Numbered from the stretch's first letter, positions 10,400-22,201 are shown. The stretch: DNA of 64,000 nucleotides from Heliocidaris tuberculata (GCA_025618425.1 CM046838.1:3849715-3913714), one strand, 5' to 3'. The notes: generated by a model not told the origin, from the sequence alone. Numbers and translations: made by a program.

Positions 10400-13240
10400 C
10401 AGCATAGTGCCGCTCATCTCCAGCTCCACCAAGTTCGAGTCCGACTCAGAACAATGAAACATGCATTTGTTCAGTGTAAAGTAGACCTATAAAATATAAA
10501 AGAGCAATTTGCTAATAATTCAGTATACAGCAACAGCAACTGAAAATGTGATTTTACCTTAAGACAGAGTCACCTTCGATTCTCGAATATGGCGCGATTC
10601 GACGACGGTAACATTCAACAACCAAATAAAAAATGAAAAAATAAAAAATAAAATAAAATAAAGAAAGAAAAGAAAAAGAAAAAAGAAAGGTCACGTTATC
10701 AAATTATGCAGATAAAGAGTCAGAGTGTGTGTGTAGGTGTGTTGGGCCCGTGAGGGGGGGGGGGGGGGGGTATGTATCATTGAGGCCAGTTCGGCGTCCG
10801 CGTCCATGACTTTCTGAAAAGCAGCCTAAACGAGGATTTAAGTCGAGATGTTTTTTATCCTATTCAGGAAAACCCGCGAAAAAAATCTTACTTTTAGATC
10901 CTCAACAGGGATTTAATTTAGATCTTGCATAGTATGTGTACACCCTATATTCGAGGATTGGTTCGTCTTGGCTCTTGGAAGAATTAAAGACAAATACTTA
11001 CTTAGGAACTCATTACAGAATGATGTTTTGATTGAAAGAATAGAAAAGAACCTCTTTGGATTCATGAAAAAAATATCAACGGGAAGATTTTCAGATGCCG
11101 AATGGTACCATCAAATTTCCTACCCTCTTCGAGAATCTTTTCCCATCACTAGTGAATTTGATACCCCTCTTTCAGAATTTTCCTGTTTTTGATACCCGAA
11201 CGAGATCCCCGGGTTACCGGTCTGGAGGTGAAAAAAACAACAATAACAACAAATCCCCAAAACAAAAACAACAACAAACAAAAACAAAACAACAACAACA
11301 ACAAACATTTTTACTCGTTTTCATGGAACCGGATGGCGTGCAGGCCTCAACGAGACATACCCCCTTACCTCCCCCCCCCCCCCCGGGGGGGGGGGGGGGA
11401 GCGTCACTAGAGTATTTGAAAAGGGCTGGGGGATACTCCCCGAACCCTAACCATGAAGATATTCCAAACAGGTTCCAGACAGCCCGACCAACGGAACAGG
11501 AACCTTTATTTGAAAATAGAAACTTGCGCGCTTTAAACAACAATAACCATCAAATTCTACTCTTAAAACATCATAAGTTGTATATTTTCTCTCGAAAAAG
11601 TTTACAAAAATTATCTGGCTAAAATGTAGGAAAATGAAATTATATGATTGAAATATATCCTGTATGAGGCCTTTAGTTTATATATATATTTAATGGTGTA
11701 GCCACACTTTTTGAAAGGGGGGGGGTGCACATAAAACCACAGAGTCACATCGTTACACACACACAAACCTTGACCCTACTAGTTCCGTGGATGACTCTCC
11801 CCTATTTTTGTCTTCATTAACATTTTCTACTCTGAGTTGAAGCTTTGTAACTTTCAATTTTCTTTACCAATTCGTACATTATTTCACTGGTATCCTTCAA
11901 TTTTTGAAAGGAAATTATCCTTCTATCTAGAACATTCTTTCATTATCAGATGAACCTTGCAGACAAATAATCCTTTTGATTTACTCAGCATTTCAAAAAC
12001 ATATTGCAGTCATATTTCTAGTGGGTTATATCATATGGGATAGCAGATTATTGTAAGTCAGTGGTAATAATTGTAATCCTATAAAATTTGCAGGCCTAGA
12101 TGAGTATCAATTATCAATAATCTTTATTAAGTAGTTTGGCCTTTATTTGTTAGATTAAATGAAAATGATATAAATGAATAAAATTAAACAAATAGAATTG
12201 AATAAACAAACTAAACATTATGCATGTAATATTTAAAATCTTTTTCGATTCTTATTTTTTTCCTATACCCTGGAACCTCACTTTCCCGATACTGCACCAG
12301 GACAAAGAAAGTAGCTTATTTATTAATTTCGAGTATTTGTGCATTATAAGTTAGATCGAGCTTTATCATAATACCATAAATATGAACGAGAATACTAAGA
12401 ATCACAATAAACCAGACAACCATGATTAGAAAAAGAAACAAAAAAGAAACATTTATTTTGGTAATAACCATCATTTTTAGAATAGGAAACATACAGAGAA
12501 TTACATAAAACGTTATATGAAAACATCACGTATTATTCTGAGTTGTGTAATCATGTAAACTCGTAAAATTACCTCATTTCGTATTGTTCATCGCTACGGC
12601 CAAGGAAATAAAATCTTGAAATACATCACCTTGAAAGATTAGTAAATGCTCGTAATGACACAATCGCAAAGACTTTCAAGAAATTACTCAAGGAACGTTG
12701 CAATGCCCTATAATAATGTCTTTATAAATACGCCATTTTAATGTTTGCTCATTTTAAAAAGAGATGGACAAGGCTACTGAAATATCCTCAAGTTGATTTT
12801 TAGAAAATCTTTGCGATCGTGTTTGATGTACATTTTAACAAGGAGTTCCCTTAAAATACATTGAGCTTGAGAAATTTAACACGAAAATCTCGGGAATTGT
12901 TCCCAGGACAAAATGATTATTCAGTACAACGGTTGTTTAAATCATGAAAAGTGAGAGTTATGGATGAAAAACTTTCTCACAAAACTATTTCCCATTTCGT
13001 ATACAGATAATGACAATGTTAGAAGCAGAATATGTAAAAAGGCGATGTAGACAACAAAAAAGGGGTAGCTTTGATAAAGTGTACTTTCGATTCTTTCCGC
13101 AGTACTCAACATAATGTTACTCACTTGAGCAGAGAAAGTAATATTGGTGGCATATGAGCAACATTTTCCACTTGTAAGCAAATTAACTCCTAACAACAGA
13201 ACCAGAAATGATATAATTTGCTGACTTATACAGTTATAAA
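10400..13240. other. intergenic, repeats only
   Basis: Holds a G19 run (~10754-10772), a CAA/AAC-rich tract at 11225-11310, and a C-run followed by a G-run at 11371-11399 that can fold on itself. Otherwise AT-rich. The open frames around 10968-11622 show no recognised domain and cross simple repeats, so they are not annotated as genes. Confidence 0.5.
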
Positions 13241-13249
13241 TAAATAGAA

Positions 13250-15090
13250 GCCGTTTTCGAACACTTTGTGAAATATAACATAGATAGAAATTAAAAGCAT
13301 TTATTTAATCTCCTATACCGATACAGTCATGGATCGGATCGCACAATTGACAATTAAAGATTGATTATGGATTTAAATATGCAACTTCGACATATACGCT
13401 CTATATGTGAGGAATTTGTTATTCTCCCTTTTCTTTGTGAATAAAATACTAACATATTTATGTATCAACACTAAAGGTGCAAAATGCGTATGGAAAATCT
13501 AATTGTTTATATAAACAGAAATATATAACTGAATTATATAACATGAGTGTTCAGTGGACATTTGACCGTCATGAGGCATTTTTCTACAGAACTGAGGAGG
13601 CTATAATAACATACGTTCGGGTTTTGATAAAAGTTTATAGTTGAATTGGAAGTCAAACACTTCGATCGCATGAAAATGATTCTCTTTATTACTGTGCAGA
13701 ATACAAGTACATGCAAAAATAGTTGACAACATTGTAATTTTACGATTTTTAAAAATAACCAAATAGACAATAGATGCAAATAGGTACACACGAAACATCT
13801 ATCAAAATGTCAAATACAACATCTACATATCATTTCTTACTGAATAGTAGCAGGTTATTTTATTACTTTATAATGGACATAAATACCATTCTAGCATCCG
13901 GTACTCATTTTGAAAGATAAATTACACAAAATATTTGAAATAAGTGAACATGGGAGTATGGTCAAAAGATCTTCCTTTAAAATTAGTTTGCAATGCTATA
14001 AATTACATGTTTATAATTTGTATGTTTACAAAATAACCGGGCTCAAATCATTTTGCCCTTTTGTACTCAAATAAGTGAATAGCAGAATATTTACAAAACC
14101 TATATTCTAGACAAAACTATGAGAGATTTGCTGTAAGTTTACTTGCAGTCCTTCTCACCTTACTAATTGATATGTTACTCGATAATCTAAATATTTACAA
14201 AATGATATATAAAGCAAATGGGAAACAATTTCCTCATGCAAACCAACTTCTAACAAGGCTTTAAATGAACCATTTGCTGACTTTCACTCAAGAATACAAG
14301 CCTTTCGAACACTTTGTGAAATATAACAGGGTCAAAAATCAAAGGCATTTATTTTATCTCCTATATATAGCATTATATAGTTAAAAATATAGTACACAAC
14401 ACTGTAAGTTCACGTTCCTTTTTTTTTGGGGGGGGGGGGGAATAACCAAATAGACAACAGATGATCATAGATACATGTACATACGAAACACCTACCACAA
14501 TGTCACATAAAACAACCGGTTTGGTATTACTTTATAAAGTACATAAATACCACAGTCTAGCATCTCTTATTCACAATCATCGATACCCTTGTGGGTCCCC
14601 TCGGGGAAGGGGGAGGGGGTTCTCTATTCTCGATGCCATTCTCTATGTATTATCTGTAATAAACTCCAGATTCTACTTCTTCTTCATTTATCATGTTTAT
14701 GTAATCTAAAGATATTCATAATGTTATATACTTAATCAGTTAGAAAGATAAGTTATACATCAAATATTTGAAATAAGTGAACATGGAATTATTTCATAAA
14801 AACACAAAGTTTTATCTACGTAAGGTCAAAAAGTAAGTGAACAGCAGAATATTTACCAAACCTATAAATGACAAAAACAAGGTTAACTTTACAAAAGTAT
14901 ACTTGCAAGCCTTCTCACCTTACTAATTGAAATGTTACTCCATTGTTTAAAAAAAAACCCAAATGATATTAAAAGCAAACGAGAAACATTTTCCTCATGC
15001 AGCTTCTAACAAGGCTTTAAATGAACCATTTGCTGACTTTAAGTAAAAAAAAAATACAAGCCTTTCGAACACTTTGTGAAATATCGTGTC
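13250..15090 (+). repeat. three-fold degenerate tandem duplication
   Basis: The block CGAACACTTTGTGAAATAT recurs at about 13256, 14307 and 15066. It is followed at the first two sites by AAAGCATTTATTT-type sequence and TCTCCTATA. Secondary markers (AATAAGTGAACATGG, CTTCTAACAAGGCTTTAAAT) repeat in the same order. Unit lengths are about 1.05 and 0.76 kb. Confidence 0.8.
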
Positions 15091-15439
15091 TTGCTAGCTC
15101 CTCTCCCATTTGCCTTGTACTGAAAAAAAAATCATTAATTTCCATTTTCTCTAAATGAAATATTTTATCATACATGCACCATAGATATAAGCATTTCCCT
15201 TTATGCTCTTACACAAAACATGTATGATACAAATCTATTCCCTTATCGCAGACAAAGAAAATTAAAATCTATGATTTTTTGTGTACGGATCAAATTGGAG
15301 AGGAGCTCGCATGATACGTCACCGAGTTAGCAATTTTTGTTTGATTGATTGCAACTTCAAAAATTCATAAATTTCTTATTTCTTATCGGATTTTGCCCAA
15401 ACTTTCATTGATTTGTTTCTTTAAGTTTCCACTTTTTTT

Positions 15440-15560
15440 AAAACCAACTAAATATCAGGTTTTTTTTTTTTTAAATCCTTTTATTTCAAAAGTTATAATA
15501 AAAGGGTAACAATCAATCCCAGGATACAAGTTCTTCAACATTGTACAGGGTATATATACA
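15440..15560 (-). repeat. possible retroelement 3' tail (minus strand)
   Basis: A T12 run followed by AAATCCTTTTATTTC. On the minus strand this is an AATAAAAGG-type tail ending in poly-A. Suggestive only. Confidence 0.3.
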
Positions 15561-15647
15561 GTCATATGAAAAAAAAACAAGACAATAGGCATATAACAAG
15601 ACGAGTACACAATATTATGTATATCAAAATATGAATGAAATAATTAT

Positions 15648-15838
15648 ATTATTATTATTACCATTATTGATATTATTATTACATTTATTATTATTATCAT
15701 TATTATTATTATTATTATTAATATTATTATTATATTATTATTATTATTATTACTTTTAGTAGCAGTAGTATTGTTCTCATCATCATTAGTACTTTTATTA
15801 TTATTATATTATTATTATCATTACTATTTTTATTATTA

Positions 15839-15900
<62 letters not shown>
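15648..15900 (+). repeat. (TTA/ATT)n microsatellite
   Basis: About 250 bp made mostly of TTA/ATT triplets, with a pure run at 15839-15897. Confidence 0.95.
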
Positions 15901-16300
15901 ATCATCGTGATCTCCTTCGTCATCATCATTAAGTATCGAGGTTGAAAGGCTGTATATTATTTTTACACCGTCTTACATTCTTGAACACAAAATAGAAAAT
16001 ATATATATACATGTGTAATATGATTATAGAGCATTGAGAGAGTAAACCATAATGATTTTACTGCAGGGGGGATTACATATTGATATATGAATGGTGTAAA
16101 ATGGTATAAGCATTTTTACAATGTGGAACAAAGACGTCATACAAATGGTGGAGACAGTATTGATATAAAAATTCGTACTTTGGGGAATACATAAACTGCT
16201 TATTTTAAAGTCTGCACAATGGAAGCCTAGAAGACCTTATGTCTATCTATATCAATTTGGTCTGTTAAGCCGAAAGTTTGGGGACATAATAGGGGTAGAT

Positions 16301-16700
16301 TTAATCTAACAGAGTTATGTCCGTCCAAGAAGGGTCTGACCTGGCGTTGAATATCACATAGAAACCAATAAGTGCTAATCGACTTAACTTGTTCACGACA
16401 CTCTTAGATGCTTTCTCCCCAACAAAACGGAAGATTTTTCTTATTTGATTTTGGTTTTCCTTTGTGACTACCTCCCTGCTGCCAATCTCAAAGCAAACCA
16501 AGTGTGACTCGATATCCTTCCCCTTGATATCCTCGTTTAACTGGCAATACCGTTCGACTTTCCTGTCTCGGGCTTTCTTTATGTTGGGTTCAAAGGGGAC
16601 GGTGAGTTCTACAAGGACTACCCGTTTACCTGGGAAATACAATACAATGTCTGGTTTTTCGGTAGTAGGGAGTACATGAGGGGGGACTGTTCCACCACTT
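16301..16700 (-). pseudogene. relic of a non-LTR element with a restriction-like endonuclease
   Basis: On the minus strand an open frame (16301-16673) reads EKPDIVLYFPGKRVVLVELT followed by VPFEPN and a charged helix with ARDRKVERYCQL. The pattern PD, about 14 residues, E-L-T-V-P then (K/R)xxRY matches the PD-(D/E)xK core of the restriction-like endonuclease found C-terminally in R2/NeSL/CRE-type non-LTR retrotransposons. The reading breaks upstream of about 16690 and no reverse transcriptase is attached, so this is a dead fragment. A second relic of the same domain type lies at 52903-53870. Confidence 0.7.
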
Positions 16701-16753
16701 ACTCTACTGCCTGGTAAATCTGGTTAGCGCCAAAGTCACCACCCAACCTGCGG

Positions 16754-17402
16754 ATGATTAATCCCGTAGTTTTTGGACAAGCGCCGAAGGTTTTGTGGAT
16801 GGATAAAATCTTAGACGATAAATATGAAAGTTGTTGGAAAACTCTTTCTACCTTTTGTGATGACTATCTTGCCCTTTTTAAGGCAGATGCCCCAGATTCG
16901 GTTTTGGTAAAACTTAAATATTTCCAGTTAACAGCTTCTATTAAGACAAGGTATTTATATAGGCGAGAGATGAAAAGAGAATTAGGTTTATGTCGGTTTG
17001 GTCGAAGATTCATAAGAGTAACTTCTGTTGCACAGTTGAGACTCAGTTAAGGAGTTTTTATTTAAAAGTATTTCATAATGCTATTGGTTTTAATGCATTT
17101 TTGTTCAAGGTTGGGAGAAAGGAGTCTGGTAATTGTTATTTTTGTTCAGATTTTCCAGAAACTTTAGATCACTTGTTTTGTGACTGTAGAAAAGTTGCAC
17201 CACTGTGAGAAAAATTGGTGGATAAGATTAACACTAGCACTGATCACAGTTATAATCTGACTCTGTCAAAATTTAACTATTTGTTTGGGATACAGTCAAG
17301 GGACAAGCACGCCTCTTGTATAAAATTTCTGTCTTTATGTTTAAAATATTTTATTTACTCCTGTAGGTTTCAGGGAAAAAGAACTTATTTTCGAAGCTTT
17401 TG
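16754..17402 (+). pseudogene. Tx1/L1-like LINE ORF2 C-terminal relic, left part
   Basis: Plus-strand frames encode a reverse transcriptase C-terminal zinc-binding region: VETQLRSFYLKVFHNAIGFN, then CYFC..ETLDHLFCDC (CX2C...HX3-4C), then KYFIYSCRFQGKRTYFRSF. A frameshift near 17000-17040 and a TGA at 17206 show it is dead. The reading stops where the CR1-like element begins and resumes beyond it at about 21986 (FKQKIEYKIAPKKNKLHVHF), so one ORF was split by the later insertion. Confidence 0.75.
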
Positions 17403-17424
17403 TATTTTTTTTTGTATTTTATTT

Positions 17425-17485
17425 GTTTAATCACGGTAAAAGACCTGCTATCAGCTAAAAGCTGCTTTTCAGCAAGGCCGTGAAC
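17425..17485 (-). other. LINE 3' terminal hairpin
   Basis: Just before the tail, CACGG (17432-17436) pairs with CCGTG (17478-17482) around GCTAAAAGC (17454-17462) / GCTTTTCAGC (17464-17473). CR1/L2-type elements typically end in a stem-loop recognised by their reverse transcriptase; this is the expected place for it. Confidence 0.65.
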
Positions 17486-17772
17486 ATAACGATAACATAA
17501 CGATAAATAAATACGTACAAAATTATATGCAAAAGTAATCACAACAATAATATACAAAAAGAAATCACAAAATCATCAAAAGAATTTAAAAGAAATAAAG
17601 AGAATACAAAGAAACATAAAGAGAAATGGTATATGAAAATCAAAAGAAGAAACATAACATAAAATCATACAAAAATGAATTTATGAGTTTGAAATCATAC
17701 TGTAACAAACAGAGATGGGTGTGTGTGGGGGGGGGGGGGGAGTGGGTATTGTTAAGATGGGGATAGACTCCT

Positions 17773-20700
17773 TCAAAATGTTGACTGGTTTTTTTCTGCT
17801 CGAATGTCTGCCGGTAAATCATTGAAGAGTTTTGAAGCGGAATATAGGGGACTATTTCTAAGATAGTTTGTGAGTGGCCGGGGTAATTTAATTTGACAAT
17901 TGATATTACGTAACATATATTCACTTGATTTAAGACGAATGCGAGAGCATAGTGAAGATGGGGCAATGTTATTCACTAATTTGTACATAACTAAAATAGA
18001 TTGTTTTTTCCACCTTTCGGAAAGTTGATCGATTTCAAGAGCATTATACAAAGCGACTCTATTAAAACGATTATCTACCTCTAATACGGATCTCAGCGCT
18101 CTGTTCTGTAGAATTTGGAGACGATTTAACTGGCTTACATTGCCATTTCTCCACAGGGTACTACAATAATCAAAAAGTGGTTGAATTAACGATTTATACA
18201 ATAAGAGCGCAGTACTTCTGTCTACATAAAACCTAATACGCTTTAGTGAATAGTAGGTTTGTAATACCCTTTTCCTAACATTGTCAATTTGGGGAGTCCA
18301 TGTTAGACCGCTATCTATTATTACTCCAAGATATTTACATTGTGTAACCCTCTGTAGTTCAGTATTTTGAATTTTAATTTTCACATTTTCAAATGACCGT
18401 AATTTTGCCTTAGAGCCTATCAACATGAACTGACATTTATCAATATTGATCAACAATTCATTATTTGAGAACCATTTTGAAATAGAGAGTAAATCTTTGT
18501 TTATGACTTTTTCTAAAACTGCCGGGTCTTTTGAAGAAAAATAAACACACGTATCGTCTGCATATAAGGAGAGAGAACAATTTTCGACTGATTTAACCAA
18601 ATCATTCAGAGTAAGTATAAACAGGAGGGGGCCCAATATACTTCCCTGGGGTACCCCGCTTTCTACTCCTCGAAATCTTGACATGTTACCATTTACAACT
18701 GTGGATTGCTCCCTCCCGCAGAAATAGTCACGGAACCAATTTATTGCATCTTCATCACATCCAAAGTATGACAATTTTTTCAATAATATATTAAACGAAA
18801 TCAAATCAAAAGCTTTCTCCAAGTCTATGGTAACCATGCCCACAACATATCCTTGGTCGATTTTTTGGGCAAAATCATCAGTAATATTTAACAAAGCAGT
18901 AGCAGTTGAATGACCTGGGCGGAACCCGTAATGACATGGATCAAGTATGCTATTACAAGACAAGTAGTTATACACTTGATCGAACACAATCTTTTCCAAC
19001 ACTTTAGACAATACAGGAAGAACCGAGATCGGTCTATAGTTGGATGGATTTGTAGTGTCGCCACTCTTAAAGATGGGTGTAACACGAGCCCTTTTCCATT
19101 CACAAGGGATCTTACCAGTACACAATGAGCTATTAATGATATGTGTCAAAGGTGAAAGGATGTAGTCAACCGCATCTTTAATTACACAGGCAGGGATTTG
19201 ATCTAGTCCCGTAGCTTTATTTCTCGCAATGTTATTGATAACTTTCTTAACATCTTGAATGGAAATCGATTTAAAACTAAAAGTAGTTTGAACTTTAGTC
19301 AAAAATTGTTCAAAATTATCACCGAACGTAAAATTCTGTTTACGTTTAGAAGCCATATCAACAAAATGATCATTCAGTCGGGAAGCAATTTCTTTGTATC
19401 CCAAGACATCTTCTCCATTAAAACACAACTTTTGAATCCATTTCATATTCTTTTTGTTTGGTAACATACATCGTAGAGATTTCCACATTGCCGCACAATT
19501 TCCTTTACTACTCAGAATGCTTTCAGAGATATATGACCGTTTTGCCTTTCTTATCATATCAGTAACCATATTTCTCAGTTTTCTATACAATTTCCAGTCT
19601 TCTTCTGATCTCGAAGATTTAGCTCGGTTTTTCATATCATCTCTCTCACCTATTTTATCTAAGATATCACTATTTATCCATGGCGTTTCTTTTTGCCGCA
19701 CCCTCTTTTTACGAAGTGGAGCGTGTTTATCCAAAACCGAATTAAATTTCCGAGACCAGATTTCGTAAGCGATGCTAGGGTCAGTTTCTGAGAGAACGTC
19801 TAGCCAACATATTTTCTGCAAGTCATTCTTAAAGTCGACTAAATTAATTTTCTTCAAATTTCTTGAATAAACAAATTTATGACATACTTTGGGAGATTTG
19901 TGTTTCCCTAAGGAACAGATTACCATATAGTGGTCACTCATGCTTAATGGAACGACATCGCAGAATGTAACTTTGTTTTGATTTGAAGAGTATAATACAT
20001 CAATTAAAGTAGCAGATGTTTGCGTTATTCTCGTAGGCTTTTCAACATGTTGTTTCAGATCGTACTCTTCAACTAAGCGCAGTAATCGCTTTGTTTGGCA
20101 AGAGGGTGGCTGTTTCATAATGTCACAGTTAAGATCTCCTAAGAGAAGGAAATCTTTAGATAATGATTCTATAGACTGTAGCAAATTTTCAAACAACTCA
20201 AATACGGTAGTCTGAGAGTTTGGTGGTCTATACCAGTATACAATTAGAAAAGATTTCTGTTTAGGGATGCATATCTCAACACACATTAATTCCAAGCTAT
20301 CAAGAGACAAATCATGTCTTATCTTGAACTGAATATGTTCTTTAATATATAACAATATTCCACCTCCATTTCGGTTTCTATCTCCTCTGATAATTCTATA
20401 ACCTTGAACATCTATCTCTGTATTAGACACAGAAGGATCTAACCATGTCTCACAGAGACACAGTATTTGAATATTTTGCTTGCACAATATATTACGCACT
20501 TCATCTATATTTTTCAATAGAGAACATACGTTTAAGTGGGCAATGTTTATACCCGATAACGAACTGAATTTGTTAAAAATATCGTCGACACTGTGATAAT
20601 TATGATATATAGCTGTATCGAATTGACGAGGAAAAACTATCTCAGGCCGTGATATCTCAATACATGTATTATTAGGTAATTCATCGAATAGGCATACATC

Positions 20701-20904
20701 ACAAATCCAGTTAGTATCGGACAGGAAAATATCATGGGATGCCCGAGAACATGCCAGATGGGCCCATCTATTACAAGATACGCACAATAAAGCATTTTGA
20801 TTATATTTTACTTCTTTCCTACATAACAAACATGGGAATTTCAGATTTCGAGTGACTGCAGGTGTATGAGTCAAGCATGGGTTTACTGCATTACTTGAAG
20901 ACAT
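17773..20904 (-). CDS. LINE ORF2: zinc finger, APE endonuclease, reverse transcriptase
   Basis: An intact frame of 1043 codons. Residues ~25-71 form a PHD-like zinc finger (CLLC..CVSC..WAHLAC..WICDVC). Residues ~119-330 are an apurinic-type endonuclease (INIAHLNVCSLL; catalytic E152 in CETWLD; YWYRPPN; GDLNCD at 256-261; SDH at 323-325). The reverse transcriptase spans about 555-830: NYRPISVLPVLSKVLEKIV, GFRPGHSTATALL, TIDLEKAFD with D694, GVPQGSILGPLLF and YADD at 781-784. All catalytic motifs are present. The frame ends DIRAEKNQSTF then TGA, earlier than the usual helical tail of this family. An A-run just before suggests a possible one-base slip, since the -1/+1 frame stays open past it. 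Together with ORF1 it would support target-primed reverse transcription. Confidence 0.92.
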   Translation of the reverse strand: MSSSNAVNPCLTHTPAVTRNLKFPCLLCRKEVKYNQNALLCVSCNRWAHLACSRASHDIFLSDTNWICDVCLFDELPNNTCIEISRPEIVFPRQFDTAIYHNYHSVDDIFNKFSSLSGINIAHLNVCSLLKNIDEVRNILCKQNIQILCLCETWLDPSVSNTEIDVQGYRIIRGDRNRNGGGILLYIKEHIQFKIRHDLSLDSLELMCVEICIPKQKSFLIVYWYRPPNSQTTVFELFENLLQSIESLSKDFLLLGDLNCDIMKQPPSCQTKRLLRLVEEYDLKQHVEKPTRITQTSATLIDVLYSSNQNKVTFCDVVPLSMSDHYMVICSLGKHKSPKVCHKFVYSRNLKKINLVDFKNDLQKICWLDVLSETDPSIAYEIWSRKFNSVLDKHAPLRKKRVRQKETPWINSDILDKIGERDDMKNRAKSSRSEEDWKLYRKLRNMVTDMIRKAKRSYISESILSSKGNCAAMWKSLRCMLPNKKNMKWIQKLCFNGEDVLGYKEIASRLNDHFVDMASKRKQNFTFGDNFEQFLTKVQTTFSFKSISIQDVKKVINNIARNKATGLDQIPACVIKDAVDYILSPLTHIINSSLCTGKIPCEWKRARVTPIFKSGDTTNPSNYRPISVLPVLSKVLEKIVFDQVYNYLSCNSILDPCHYGFRPGHSTATALLNITDDFAQKIDQGYVVGMVTIDLEKAFDLISFNILLKKLSYFGCDEDAINWFRDYFCGREQSTVVNGNMSRFRGVESGVPQGSILGPLLFILTLNDLVKSVENCSLSLYADDTCVYFSSKDPAVLEKVINKDLLSISKWFSNNELLINIDKCQFMLIGSKAKLRSFENVKIKIQNTELQRVTQCKYLGVIIDSGLTWTPQIDNVRKRVLQTYYSLKRIRFYVDRSTALLLYKSLIQPLFDYCSTLWRNGNVSQLNRLQILQNRALRSVLEVDNRFNRVALYNALEIDQLSERWKKQSILVMYKLVNNIAPSSLCSRIRLKSSEYMLRNINCQIKLPRPLTNYLRNSPLYSASKLFNDLPADIRAEKNQSTF

Positions 20905-20954
20905 AACTATGAAATGTACAATGGGTTAATGACAGCTGCTGCAAAAGAAATGAA

Positions 20955-21845
20955 TTATGTATTTGCATTTTCAAGATCTTGGATGCTTCTCACCGTGGTT
21001 TTTCGGTCGTCGACAGTCAATACACGGATTCGACCATCTTGAGTCCATACTCTCTTAACTGAGTCATGTTTTACCAATTCGTTGACGAGTTTCTGTCGCA
21101 TTGATGTCAAGCTTTCTCGAATGAAGACTTCCTTGGCTGACTTCTTCAAGTCCTTCCTGGCATTATATACTTGCTGGCGAACATTGTATCTCACAAACTT
21201 TACAATGATGGGCTTGGGAGATGTCTTTCGAGAATCGGAAGCAACATCAACGCTTGGCCTGGGCTGAATCCTGTGGCTTCTGTCAATGATGTGAGGAGGC
21301 AGACCAAGTTTCAGCTTGTTATTGATTACATCCATCACTAAATTGTCGGTGCTCTCGTTCGAACTTTCTGGGATTCCATAAAAACGAAGGCAGTTACGAC
21401 GACTATACTGTTCAGCTTCCTCATTCTGTGATTCGAGTTTTCTGATCATACCACTCAAGTTGCTGATTTTCTTTTCCAGTGATTGTATCTCCTTCTCTCT
21501 ACCATCTAGATCGAGTCTCACTGCGTTGTATACATCCTGAGTCAGCTTCTCTGTGAGTTTATTGTATATTTTGTCTACTATTGACGTTATCAGTTCGTCC
21601 GAAGAAAGGGCCTTTGTAATTTCGGCTTTGACCATGTCTATAACCTCATTGTTGACCAAAAGTGTCTCACTTCGCTGACCAGCTGAAAGTCCATGGGACT
21701 GGTCACTTTGGTCAGATGCCGAACATTCGGGCTCTTCGACAAACGGCGCCTCGTCTGGTTCATGAGATTTGACGCTCGATTTTGTAGCAGATTTTGTCCT
21801 TTTTCCTCTGGTCCCAGACATGATTAAACGGAGCTGTACAATCAC
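20955..21845 (-). CDS. LINE ORF1 nucleic-acid-binding protein
   Basis: An open frame of 296 codons. Translation may start at the second Met (about 21821, MSGTRGKRTK), giving 288 aa with a basic, disordered N-terminus. The middle (LEKKISNLSGMIRKLESQNE) is a coiled coil, probably for trimerisation. It is followed by an RRM-like region (NCLRFYGIPESSNESTDNL ... IDRSHRIQPRP) and a C-terminal domain (PIIVKFVRYNVRQQVYNAR, then FIRESLTSMRQKLVNEL). This matches the L1-type ORF1p layout found in many invertebrate LINEs: an RNA chaperone coating the element RNA. It lies 50 bp upstream of ORF2. Confidence 0.85.
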   Translation of the reverse strand: MIVQLRLIMSGTRGKRTKSATKSSVKSHEPDEAPFVEEPECSASDQSDQSHGLSAGQRSETLLVNNEVIDMVKAEITKALSSDELITSIVDKIYNKLTEKLTQDVYNAVRLDLDGREKEIQSLEKKISNLSGMIRKLESQNEEAEQYSRRNCLRFYGIPESSNESTDNLVMDVINNKLKLGLPPHIIDRSHRIQPRPSVDVASDSRKTSPKPIIVKFVRYNVRQQVYNARKDLKKSAKEVFIRESLTSMRQKLVNELVKHDSVKRVWTQDGRIRVLTVDDRKTTVRSIQDLENANT

Positions 21846-21985
21846 CAGTAGGAAGTAATAAGTCTCTCAAAGCTTAAAAAATAGTCTTCCAAGTTCCTAA
21901 ATAAGCAAAATAGGCAAAATCTGAGTTAAATCTGAGTTAAATCCGAGCAAAAGTGTGGTCAGTTGATTAACAGTTTGTTTCAATG

Positions 21986-22165
21986 GTAAATTTTAAACAA
22001 AAAATAGAATATAAAATTGCCCCAAAGAAAAATAAGTTACATGTTCATTTTTTAAGAAATGGTCTTTAAAGTTTAACTGAAATTTTGTAGTAGGCTTGCA
22101 AAGCTCTGTTGTGCTTAACATCTTTATTAACTTTTTGGAATGTAAACCTGCCCCCTAGGAAAGTA

Positions 22166-22201
<36 letters not shown>

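Larger units (their letters stand above)
17402..21985 (-). mobile_element. nearly full-length CR1/L2-like non-LTR retrotransposon
   Basis: A minus-strand element of about 4.6 kb with a 5'UTR (21846 to ~21985), ORF1 (20955-21845), ORF2 (17773-20904) and a 3'UTR ending in a hairpin and an ATTAAACAAATAAAATAC-type tail near 17402-17432. ORF2 has an APE-type endonuclease and a reverse transcriptase with YADD, so it belongs to the Jockey superfamily in the broad sense (CR1/L2/Crack-like); the clade needs a phylogeny. Both ORFs are uninterrupted, suggesting a young insertion. It sits in an older plus-strand Tx1-like ORF. The exact ends and the short target duplication (possibly TTTG) are uncertain by about 10-20 bp. 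Confidence 0.88.

Noticed and set aside
11095..11622. 175-codon plus-strand frame
   Set aside because: Crosses CAA repeats and a C/G run, no recognised domain, no splice context.
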